Made by a program: the position numbers and the translations under genes. A DNA stretch of 39,566 nt from an uncultured Eggerthellaceae bacterium (lineage in GTDB: Bacteria; Actinomycetota; Coriobacteriia; Coriobacteriales; Eggerthellaceae), in contig CALBGP010000035.1 in the NCBI GenBank assembly GCA_937892845.1, positions 1-39,566 of the forward strand, read 5' to 3'. The notes under the pieces were generated by a model, which worked only from the letters and a program-made list of their open reading frames with translations, did not search any database and had not been told where the DNA came from. Shown here piece after piece: positions 32,862 through 39,566 of this stretch. Position 1 is the stretch's first letter; every line of letters starts with the position of its first letter.

Positions 32862-34808
32862 TCAAAGCGCCCTTGCAACCTCATAGGCGTCCTTGAGATT
32901 CTCGAATGCATTCGCGACTTCACGGGCATCTCCCACGGTGAATACCCTGCCTTCGTAACCCGCTGCGGCAAGCTCTTCGGCCAACGCTGCATTGCTGCGC
33001 GCCCCGAATGCGGTCACCACCGCATCAAAGCCTTTGAGCTCAGGCAGCCGGTCTTGCTTATCGGTGCGGATATCGCCGTCTTCGACGCTCAGCACCTTCT
33101 CCTGGGTGCGCAAACAGACACTGCGTTCAGCCAAGCTGTCCATCAGATAGGCGCGGGGGATGGGTTCGGCATCCGGAGCGATCTGCGGCCCCATCTCCAC
33201 AACGGTGACAGAGCATCCTTGGCTAGCCAGCAGATCCGCAGTCTCGGCGCCGACCAAGCCGCCGCCCAAAACGACGACGCGGCCACGTGGCGCCGCAACA
33301 CCTGAAAGAACGTCACGTGCATCCACCGTTTTGGAAGATTCGGCCAGACCGGGAATGGAAGGGACAAAGGAAACGCTGCCTGTTGCCACGATCACCGCAT
33401 CAGGATTGGCATCGCGCACCATTTCAGCCGTTACGGGAGTTCCCATCATGACCTTCACGCCGTGCTTGCGCAGCTGAACCTTCTGCCATGCCGCAAACGA
33501 CGACATCGAATTCTTCCCCGGGGGCATGGCTGCCATGCACCATTGCCCGCCAAGGCTGCTCGAAGCCTCAAGCAATTCCACATCATGCCCTAAGCTGGCA
33601 GCCGTCAAAGCCGCTTGCATGCCCGTTATGCCGCCGCCGATGACCATGATGCGCTTAGCCTCAATGGAAACGTCAGCGAATTTTTCAGCATATTCAACTT
33701 CACGCCCCGTCAGGGGATTGAGCGCGCAATGCACCGTATGACCGCGACGGCTCTCTCCTGCACATCCGCGAAGGCAGGCGATGCATTGGATGATATCCTC
33801 GGGCCTGCCTTCCGCAACCTTGCGTGCGAAATGGGGATCGGCGATGGCAGCACGGCCCATTCCGGCGAAATCCGCCATGCCTGAAGCTATCACCTCTTCC
33901 GCCACATCAGGATCGGCGATGCGTCCGACAACCGCCATGGGAATTCCGACCACTTTCTTGATGGCTGCAGCATCGTGCACATAATGAGCGGGCTCAACAG
34001 AAGCGGGCGGTGTAATCACACCACGGGAACTGGGCATGCCCTGCGAACAGTTCAACAGATCGACGCCAGCTTCTTCCAGCATCCTGGCAAAGGCGCATGC
34101 CTCGGTGACTCCGATGCCGCCCGGCACATGGTCGCAAACGCTGAAACGAAATGAAATGGGATAGTCGGGACCCACGGCCTCGCGGACAGCCTGCACCACT
34201 TCGCGGGCGAATCTGCCCCTGTTCGTCACACTGCCGCCGTACTCATCGCAGCGCTTGTTGCTGAACCCTGAAAGGAATTGATTGATCAGATAGCCGTGGG
34301 CGCCATGGATCTCAATCGCGTCGAATCCGCATTCCTTCGCGCGGCGGGCGGCGGCGGCGAATTGCCCGATGACCTCATGGATGTCGGAAAGCGTCATCTC
34401 GCGCGGGGTCTCCGGCATCACAGGATCGCGCAAAGGCGAAGGACCCATGAGATCCTCTCCTGCAGACACCTTCGAGGCAGCGCGGCCCGGATGGAACAAC
34501 TGGGCGCAGATGGTACCGCCCGCCTCATGCACCCGCCGAACCAATTCAGCATGCGGGCCAATTTGGGAGTCGCTCCACAAACCGGGCAGATGCACATGCG
34601 TCTTGGCATTTTCGGCTATTGCATAGTCCTCGGTGATGACCATACCCCAACCACCACGAGCTTTCTCTTCGTGGTAGCGAATGAATTGCTCGGTGGGAAG
34701 GCCGTCTTCTCCTGCCATATCCGTGACGGTCGCGGTAGCTATCATGCGGTTTCGCAGCTTGAGCTTTCCGACGAAACCAGGCGACAGAAGATTCGTGTAT
34801 TGCTCCAT
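32862..34808 (-). CDS. OYE/4Fe-4S/FAD oxidoreductase 1 (BaiCD/FadH family)
   Basis: A 648-residue 2,4-dienoyl-CoA-reductase-like enzyme. Residues about 1-340 are an FMN-binding OYE barrel with the substrate His pair in IEIHGAHGYL and FSNKRCDEYGG. A 4Fe-4S motif CIACLRGC...C (C-x2-C-x3-C-x11-C, about 345-365) follows. The C-terminal half has two dinucleotide sites: VIGGGITGMQAALTAA for FAD and VVLGGGLVGAETADLLA for NAD(P)H. Such enzymes reduce or oxidise C=C bonds next to a carbonyl; BaiCD and BaiH act on 3-oxo bile acids, Dzr on isoflavones. ATG 34808 follows AGGGAAG; a GTG nine bases upstream is less likely. The canonical HxxH makes this the most FadH/BaiCD-like of the three. Confidence 0.9.
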   Translation of the reverse strand: MEQYTNLLSPGFVGKLKLRNRMIATATVTDMAGEDGLPTEQFIRYHEEKARGGWGMVITEDYAIAENAKTHVHLPGLWSDSQIGPHAELVRRVHEAGGTICAQLFHPGRAASKVSAGEDLMGPSPLRDPVMPETPREMTLSDIHEVIGQFAAAARRAKECGFDAIEIHGAHGYLINQFLSGFSNKRCDEYGGSVTNRGRFAREVVQAVREAVGPDYPISFRFSVCDHVPGGIGVTEACAFARMLEEAGVDLLNCSQGMPSSRGVITPPASVEPAHYVHDAAAIKKVVGIPMAVVGRIADPDVAEEVIASGMADFAGMGRAAIADPHFARKVAEGRPEDIIQCIACLRGCAGESRRGHTVHCALNPLTGREVEYAEKFADVSIEAKRIMVIGGGITGMQAALTAASLGHDVELLEASSSLGGQWCMAAMPPGKNSMSSFAAWQKVQLRKHGVKVMMGTPVTAEMVRDANPDAVIVATGSVSFVPSIPGLAESSKTVDARDVLSGVAAPRGRVVVLGGGLVGAETADLLASQGCSVTVVEMGPQIAPDAEPIPRAYLMDSLAERSVCLRTQEKVLSVEDGDIRTDKQDRLPELKGFDAVVTAFGARSNAALAEELAAAGYEGRVFTVGDAREVANAFENLKDAYEVARAL

Positions 34809-34867
34809 TTTCAGCACTTCCCTAAAACCATTCCGTTCCCATTGACCATGGGCTTCCGATAAGCAGA

Positions 34868-34892
34868 GGGGCTGAGCACCCGGCCCAGCCCC
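34868..34892 (-). terminator. Hairpin after OYE reductase 2
   Basis: GGGGCTG/CAGCCCC, 7-bp stem with an 11-nt loop, 54 nt after the stop of the gene at 34947 and 59 nt before OYE reductase 1. The following minus-strand tail TCTGCTTAT is only partly T-rich. Partial termination is possible. The rest of the 138-bp gap shows no promoter I can defend. Confidence 0.5.
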
Positions 34893-34946
34893 TTTTCAAG
34901 CACTATTTACGCTTGGGATGAACCCTTATGCGTTGAACGTGTCCGT

Positions 34947-37007
34947 TTAAATCAGACATCCGATGCGACGCCCGTCGGCGAACGCATGCTTGAAGAACGC
35001 ATTCTCGCCTCCAAGCGTCGAGCCGACCTCGTACGTCTCAGGGACGATGGAGCGAGCCATTTCAAAGAACTCGGGGGCGCGCTTCTCAGGAAGCATGACC
35101 ATCATGGAATCACACTCGATGAGCTCTTCGGAGCCATCGGCGCCGCGGACGACAGCGCCTTTCTTGTTGAATTCCACAACCGTCGAATTGCGGACGATAC
35201 GAACATCCTTGCGCTCGAACCAAGGCAGGATGCGCTCCTTGTACTTAAGCGGAATCAGACCGCCGATGTCATCGTTTTCCGCAACAAGCACGATATCCTT
35301 GCCGCGCTTTCGCATGAACTCGGCACACTGGGCGCCTTCCGCACCGGCACCCCAGATGAGAACCTTCTTGCCCACGGGGAAGAACTTCTCGGACATGGAG
35401 GCGAGCGTGTCGGGTCCGAACATCTTCAGCGGAACCTGCGCGAGCTTGCTCATCATGGGAATGGTGAACACGTTCTTGCGATCCATGCCGGGGATGTCGG
35501 GAATGAAGTACGGCGAAGAATTCGCCACCACAACGGCATCAGGAGCCTCTTTGCGGATGAGCCTCTCATCGACTTCGGTCTTGAGGCGAACCTTGACGTC
35601 GGACTTGCCGATCATCGTGGTGAGGTAGTCGTAGATGTGCATGACCTCTTCGCAGCCGCCGCTCTTGATCATCGCGGCGAGCTTCGTGCGTCCGCCCAAC
35701 GCGCCGCTCTTCTCATACAGGGTGACATCATGGCCGCGCTCCGCGAGCGTAAGCGCGCATTCCATGCCGGCAGGGCCACCGCCCACAACCATGACGCGCT
35801 TCTTGGTTTCAGCGGGCTTGGCTGCGAGCTGACGTTCTTGGCCGAGCGTCGGGTTCACGCGGCAGATACGGGGCTGAGTAACAGGATCTTCGCAGCTTGC
35901 ACAGCGAGTGCAGTGCATGATCTCATCGGTACGGCCCTCGGCGACCTTGCGAGCGAAATGGGGATCGGCCCAAAGCGTACGGCCCAAAGCGATGATATCG
36001 GCATCGCCTTCCTCCAAAACCCGCTCCGCCAGATTCTCATCCATACGACCGGCCGTCATGACGGGAACGTCAACGGCATCCTTGATGGTGCGCACGTTTG
36101 CCGTCCACAATCCCTTATCACGGTATTCATCCATGAAAGGCTCCATGAACTCATACGGGTCGGGATAGGCGAAGTAGTCCGGGCAGTAACGGAACGGCGT
36201 GGGGCCGTAGCCATAGCCGGCCACGCTGATATACTGGGCGCCGGCCTCAACGAAGGCCTTCGCGTTCTCTGCAGCATCCTCGGGGGTGATGCCCTTCATC
36301 GTGGGATGATACTCACGGCCGTTCAGACGGCAGCCGATGACGAAGTCAGGGCCGCATGCCTCACGGATGCCGCGGATGATTTCGCATACGATGCGGGTGC
36401 GGTTCTCAACGTTCTGGCATCCGTATTCGTCATCACGATGATTCCAGATAGGGCTGACGAAGCTGTTCAGGAAATATCCATGCGCAACATGGACTTCGAC
36501 GGCATCGAATCCACCTTCCTTCAGGCGGACGGCAGCTTCGATCTGCTTGCGCTGGGCCTCATGGATCTCATCCTTGCTCAGGCCGCGAACCGGATGACAC
36601 CAGGGGGCGGGAACGGGAATCTCATCGGCGCTCATGGACGATGCACCGACAGGCAGTTCGCCATTGGGCCCCAATCCGCCGGACGGGCCGATGTGGTGCA
36701 GCTGACCGATGGTGCGGCAATCATGCTTATGGATAGCGGCATTCAGTTCCTTCATGCCGGGGACGAATTTATCATCATAGGCGCCCAGGTAGATACCAGG
36801 TGCGGGCTCCCAAAGAATTGCCGCCACATTAATGGCACCCAGACCGCCGGCGGCCATGTTCTCATACATGGCCAATGCATCGCTGTCATCAGCGGTGTTG
36901 TCCAGATTCCAACGCCAAGACGACTGCGGCGCCTTGATCATCCTATTCTTCATGACGAAGTTAGGCGCTATCTCGATTGGAGACAAGAGCTTGTCATACT
37001 TGCCCAC
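34947..37007 (-). CDS. OYE/4Fe-4S/FAD oxidoreductase 2 (BaiH-like)
   Basis: A 686-residue member of the same family. The OYE barrel has VEVHVAHGYFLNSF then WNHRDDEYGCQNVENRTR; the 4Fe-4S motif is C-x2-C-x2-C-x9-C (CTRCASCEDP...RICRVNP), tighter than in reductase 1. FAD (VVGGGPAGMECALTLA) and NAD(P)H (LIWGAGAEGAQCAEFM) sites are present. It is closer to reductase 3 than to reductase 1, sharing GYGYGP and the barrel tail. It starts at GTG 37007 with AAGGAGTG 7 nt upstream. It follows reductase 3 after 96 nt holding a hairpin. Probable role: ene-reduction or desaturation of a cyclic enone; direction and substrate unknown. Confidence 0.9.
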   Translation of the reverse strand: MGKYDKLLSPIEIAPNFVMKNRMIKAPQSSWRWNLDNTADDSDALAMYENMAAGGLGAINVAAILWEPAPGIYLGAYDDKFVPGMKELNAAIHKHDCRTIGQLHHIGPSGGLGPNGELPVGASSMSADEIPVPAPWCHPVRGLSKDEIHEAQRKQIEAAVRLKEGGFDAVEVHVAHGYFLNSFVSPIWNHRDDEYGCQNVENRTRIVCEIIRGIREACGPDFVIGCRLNGREYHPTMKGITPEDAAENAKAFVEAGAQYISVAGYGYGPTPFRYCPDYFAYPDPYEFMEPFMDEYRDKGLWTANVRTIKDAVDVPVMTAGRMDENLAERVLEEGDADIIALGRTLWADPHFARKVAEGRTDEIMHCTRCASCEDPVTQPRICRVNPTLGQERQLAAKPAETKKRVMVVGGGPAGMECALTLAERGHDVTLYEKSGALGGRTKLAAMIKSGGCEEVMHIYDYLTTMIGKSDVKVRLKTEVDERLIRKEAPDAVVVANSSPYFIPDIPGMDRKNVFTIPMMSKLAQVPLKMFGPDTLASMSEKFFPVGKKVLIWGAGAEGAQCAEFMRKRGKDIVLVAENDDIGGLIPLKYKERILPWFERKDVRIVRNSTVVEFNKKGAVVRGADGSEELIECDSMMVMLPEKRAPEFFEMARSIVPETYEVGSTLGGENAFFKHAFADGRRIGCLI

Positions 37008-37039
37008 AAGAACACTCCTTCGTTGATACGTTTTCGAAT

Positions 37040-37086
37040 TAAAGGGAAGGCGGATCTGCTCGGTTTGTTTTCGATGCAGATCCGCC
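37040..37086 (-). terminator. Hairpin after OYE reductase 3
   Basis: An 11-bp perfect stem, GGCGGATCTGC/GCAGATCCGCC, with a 16-nt loop and a T-rich tail (TTCCCTTTAATT) on the minus strand. It starts 17 nt after the reductase 3 stop. Only about 40 bp remain before the next gene, so downstream expression probably needs readthrough. Confidence 0.65.
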
Positions 37087-37103
37087 CAGCTGACTGAAAC
37101 GTC

Positions 37104-39203
37104 TTACAGCTTCAGGCCGATTTCGCGACCCTGGCTGACAGCGTCAACCATGAGCGTGTTGCCGGGACCCTGGCAAGCGCCGATGGCATAGACCTCGGGA
37201 GCAAGATCCTTGAGCTGTTCATAAAGTCCGAGACCCTTGCCGGGAGACTTGAAGACCAGGATGCTGTCGGCCTTCATGTACTTCTCCTCGCCGTTCTCGA
37301 CGTAGGTGATGCCGTGCTTGTCGATGGACTTGTACTCGACACCGGTCTTGACCTCGATGCCGTTTTCGTTCAGGTACTTCAGCGAACGGCTGTGATAACG
37401 CGGGGGCAGACCGACGCCGACCGTATCCAGATCCTCGAGGATGGTGACATTCTTGCCGCGCTTATGCAGGAAGATGGCACCCTGGACACCCTCGATCTGG
37501 CCGCCGAGCACAACGCAATTCTTGCCGATGCCGGGAAGGGCAATCTGGGAAAGCTTGTTGATGGCGGTGGGACCGAACAGCTTCAACGGCTTTTCTGCCA
37601 AACGAGTGAGCTGGGGAACGGTGGAGACGATACCCAGATCGATACCGGGGATATTGGGCACACCGTACACGCCGCCCGTTGCAACCACAATCGCATCGGG
37701 AGCCATCTTGCGGACCAATTCAGGCGTGACCTCGGTCTTCATCTTGATGGTCAGGTTGGGGGTCTTCTTCGCCTGGCCGGTCAGCCAGTCAATCAGCGCA
37801 GGATCGTTTTCACACACGGTGCCTTTGACCATGGTGGCAAGGTTGAGCTCAAGGGCGAGCAGGGATTCCTTCTCGCACAGGGTGACTTCATGGCCACGTT
37901 CGGCAGCAACGCGGGCTGCTTCCAGACCGGCGGCGCCTGCACCCACGACCAGAACCTTCTTCTTCACTTCGGCAGGCTTGGAAACAAGCTCGGTCTCACG
38001 CAGGAACGCAGGATTCACGCGGCAGCGACGTTTCACAGGCTCGTTCATGCGCAGCTGGTCGCAAGTAGAGCAGTGGTTGCAGCGGCGGATATCCTCAGGG
38101 CGTCCTTCAGCGATTTTGTTGGGCATATCGGGATCGGCCCACAGAGCGCGTGCGAACTGGGCAAGGTCGACCATGCCCTTCTCGAGTGCGGACTCGGCCT
38201 TTTCCGGAGTGGCGAAGCCAACGCCGAAGACAGGCACGTTCACAGCCTTCTTGATAGCCTCTGCAGGAGGAACGACCAGACCTTCAGCATCCAGGCGGGG
38301 CAGGAACTGCTTCATATCCTCATCAGCGGTGGGATACATCCAGTAGTCGACGGCGAACTGCATGGGCACGGGGCCATAACCGTAGCCGGTGACGCTGATG
38401 TAGTCTGCGCCTGCAGCTTCGTAGCACTTGGCAATTTCAACGCCCTCTTCGATGGTGATGGCATCGGGATGACCGAATTCCTGACCGTTGGTGCGCACAC
38501 CGACGATGAAGTCTTCGCCGCAGCGCTCTTTGACACCGCGGATGATCTCGCACTGCAGACGGGTACGGTTCTCGATGCTCTGGCAGCCGTACTTATCGTC
38601 GCGGTGGTTCCATACACGGGAAGCGAAGGAGAGCAGGAAATAGCCGTTGGCGGCATGCACTTCGATGCCGTCCAGGCCTGCCTTCTTGGCACGCTCAGCA
38701 GCAGCGAAATAGCGCTCTTTCCACTCTTCGATTTCCTCAAGGGACAGACCGCGGGTGGGATGGCAGTAAGGTGCAGGGCTGGGCAGCTCTTCCTCGGTCA
38801 GAGTGGAGGAGCACCATGCGCCGCCGATGGTCTTGATAGCGGCACCGTTCTGGAAGATCTGGGCAATCAGTTCGCAGCCATGCGCATGGCAGGCATCGGC
38901 GAGCTTGGCCAAGCCCGGAATGAAGCGATCGTCGTACAGGCCGCCTACGGGATAGGTCTCAACCGTGTACACGCCACCTGCATTGTCGTCGATGAGCATC
39001 TTAGGATCGTCGGAAATCATACCGCCCAGGATGATGGCGGAAGCGCCGCCTTTGGCCATAGCCTCATCAAGACCGATGATCACATCGTTGCACTCCTGAT
39101 ACGGTCCCCAGGACATGGCAGAGGACGGAGCCTTGACCATGCGGTTTCTCCACTCGTGGGTACCGACCTTAATAGGTTCAAGAAGCTTGTCGTAAGATCC
39201 CAT
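37104..39203 (-). CDS. OYE/4Fe-4S/FAD oxidoreductase 3 (BaiH-like)
   Basis: A 699-residue paralogue of reductase 2, starting MGSYDKLLEPI at ATG 39203 with AGGGGAAG upstream; a longer frame to 39341 covers the promoter region and is rejected. The active-site pair reads IEVHAANGYFL (HxxN, as in classical OYE) where reductases 1 and 2 have HxxH. The 4Fe-4S motif is C-x2-C-x2-C-x12-C (CNHCSTCDQ...RRCRVNP). FAD (VVGAGAAGLEAARVAA) and NAD(P)H (VVLGGQIEGVQGAIFL) sites follow; the second lacks the usual third glycine pattern. It is the first gene of the cluster and lies behind a promoter and one copy of the conserved 35-bp element. Confidence 0.9.
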   Translation of the reverse strand: MGSYDKLLEPIKVGTHEWRNRMVKAPSSAMSWGPYQECNDVIIGLDEAMAKGGASAIILGGMISDDPKMLIDDNAGGVYTVETYPVGGLYDDRFIPGLAKLADACHAHGCELIAQIFQNGAAIKTIGGAWCSSTLTEEELPSPAPYCHPTRGLSLEEIEEWKERYFAAAERAKKAGLDGIEVHAANGYFLLSFASRVWNHRDDKYGCQSIENRTRLQCEIIRGVKERCGEDFIVGVRTNGQEFGHPDAITIEEGVEIAKCYEAAGADYISVTGYGYGPVPMQFAVDYWMYPTADEDMKQFLPRLDAEGLVVPPAEAIKKAVNVPVFGVGFATPEKAESALEKGMVDLAQFARALWADPDMPNKIAEGRPEDIRRCNHCSTCDQLRMNEPVKRRCRVNPAFLRETELVSKPAEVKKKVLVVGAGAAGLEAARVAAERGHEVTLCEKESLLALELNLATMVKGTVCENDPALIDWLTGQAKKTPNLTIKMKTEVTPELVRKMAPDAIVVATGGVYGVPNIPGIDLGIVSTVPQLTRLAEKPLKLFGPTAINKLSQIALPGIGKNCVVLGGQIEGVQGAIFLHKRGKNVTILEDLDTVGVGLPPRYHSRSLKYLNENGIEVKTGVEYKSIDKHGITYVENGEEKYMKADSILVFKSPGKGLGLYEQLKDLAPEVYAIGACQGPGNTLMVDAVSQGREIGLKL

Positions 39204-39261
39204 TATCTTCCCCTCACTTACTCTGGCGTCGCCGCCAGCACTCATAATTTCGGCACTCGCC

Positions 39262-39290
39262 GAAATATCCGTACTCCGATTCATTGTCAA
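39262..39290 (-). promoter_or_regulatory. Candidate promoter of OYE reductase 3
   Basis: A perfect TTGACA (39285-39290), 17-bp spacer and TATTTC (39262-39267) on the minus strand, 59 bp before the start codon. The -10 is weak. An alternative pair (TTCTCG-17-GACAAT) would sit 4 bp after the conserved element, as in copy 1. Confidence 0.5.
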
Positions 39291-39315
39291 GGACAAACCC
39301 TCAATCGAGAAGAAG

Positions 39316-39350
39316 GCACTCCAAAGTGCGCTTCTTACCATTTAGTGAGA
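39316..39350 (-). promoter_or_regulatory. Conserved 35-bp regulatory element, copy 2
   Basis: Minus-strand blocks TCTCACTAAATGGTAAG and GCGCACTTTGGAGTGC match copy 1 (32799-32833) at 28 of 35 positions with no gap. It lies 25 bp before the TTGACA and about 113 bp before OYE reductase 3. The second dyad GCACT/AGTGC is perfect; the first has one mismatch. Confidence 0.65.
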
Positions 39351-39379
39351 TAAGTCCACCTGCACCGCGGTCCGTTGTC

Positions 39380-39516
39380 GAACCTCGCATGGAAGCGAAA
39401 GCAGCTAAAACCAGTTCCCGTGATGTTCCAGGTGGCGATAAGCGAGCCCACCACCACCTGGAAAGGCTTCCATGCGGTCCCCCTCCAATGCCGCGTTTGG
39501 AAGTCTTTTGCGGAGG
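39380..39516 (-). other. Structured, possibly RNA-forming region upstream of OYE reductase 3
   Basis: Nested inverted repeats: an outer stem GCATGGAAGC/GCTTCCATGC (39387-39396 with 39466-39475), extended by 5 pairs (39380-39384 with 39476-39480) that pair fully only as minus-strand RNA through one G-U; an inner stem TTCCAGGTGG/CCACCTGGAA (39426-39435 with 39454-39463); and a weaker CCTCC/GGAGG hairpin at 39482-39516. No coding frame is convincing in 39204-39566. It could be a small RNA, a riboregulator or the terminator of a gene to the right. Confidence 0.35.
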
Positions 39517-39566
39517 CTTCGGTAGTTTGTGTGACAAGGGGCTAGCCTAGGCAGCAACGCTCTTCG

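Noticed and set aside
34986..37097. Very long plus-strand frames opposite the OYE, SDR, purD and purA genes
   Set aside because: They are antisense to well-supported genes with strong motifs; high GC at third positions leaves the opposite frame open by chance.
39204..39341. N-terminal extension of OYE reductase 3 to 39341
   Set aside because: It would cover the TTGACA promoter and part of element copy 2; ATG 39203 has a good ribosome site and aligns with the reductase 2 start.
39350..39480. T-box leader on the plus strand because of CACCGCGG
   Set aside because: The preceding GGTGG part, specifier stem and a T-run terminator are missing, and no plus-strand gene follows in the window.
39350..39566. 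Possible tmRNA (ssrA) on the minus strand: a VAA-stop-like reading at 39547-39558, GGAAGC and GGTTCGAC motifs
   Set aside because: No tRNA-like 3' end is present: the TTCGA is not in a closable T arm, no TCCACCA follows, and conserved tmRNA ends are absent.
1..39566. CRISPR arrays, insertion sequences, prophage or integrase genes
   Set aside because: No regularly spaced repeats, transposase or recombinase motifs, or attachment-site duplication were seen.

Overview
The window looks like chromosomal DNA of an anaerobic, high-GC Gram-positive of the class Coriobacteriia, most likely Eggerthellaceae (Slackia/Eggerthella/Denitrobacterium type). This is inferred from the mix of genes: several BaiCD/BaiH-like flavin/Fe-S reductases and short-chain dehydrogenases next to teichoic-acid-like polymer genes, all with actinobacterial-style codon use. 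The species cannot be fixed from sequence alone. Almost every gene is on the minus strand, so the story reads from right to left. Only a three-gene block at 20.6-22.6 kb is on the plus strand.

Right part (39.2-27.9 kb, minus): an accessory reductive-metabolism cluster. It holds three large Old-Yellow-Enzyme/4Fe-4S/FAD reductases (37104-39203, 34947-37007, 32862-34808), a tandem EthD-like protein (32012-32704), three SDR dehydrogenases (31014-31910, 30108-30863, 29274-30020), a SnoaL/BaiE-like putative dehydratase (28743-29234) and a second tandem EthD-like protein (27900-28637). Together they have the enzyme types of a bile-acid-type reductive dehydroxylation pathway (oxidation by SDR, desaturation/reduction by OYE, dehydration by a BaiE-like enzyme), but the substrate is unknown. 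A 35-bp element occurs twice, upstream of the first OYE gene and upstream of the first EthD gene, and probably co-regulates two transcription units. Hairpin terminators separate many of these genes.

Middle (27.5-22.7 kb, minus): dnaB, then an SbcD/YhaO-like nuclease gene and an SbcC/YhaN-like ATPase gene. A strong hairpin at 22629-22657 separates them from the convergent plus-strand trio: a MerR-like regulator with an inserted segment in its HTH, a four-helix membrane protein and a lipoprotein (20595-22608).

Next (20.4-16.4 kb, minus): purA, purD and a HemN/HemW-like radical SAM gene, tightly packed behind a TATAAT promoter.

Left (16.3-0.4 kb, minus): a cell-wall polymer operon with 4-nt overlaps between most genes: a TagO/WecA-type initiating transferase, a TagG/TagH-type ABC exporter, a double ATP-grasp protein, a CDP-glycerol-phosphotransferase-type polymerase, a second sugar-associated ATP-grasp protein, an NTP transferase, and a 1566-residue fusion of LRR_5 repeats, two CapA domains and a complete MurF-like ligase. 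An APC amino-acid permease with a single-base frameshift follows, then an LCP (LytR-CpsA-Psr) ligase that would attach the polymer to the wall. The combination of Mur-ligase and ATP-grasp enzymes with a teichoic-acid-type backbone suggests a polymer decorated with amino acids or peptides. The left edge has a tRNA-Phe gene with its own promoter and terminator, and a stable-RNA-like -35 region pointing out of the window.
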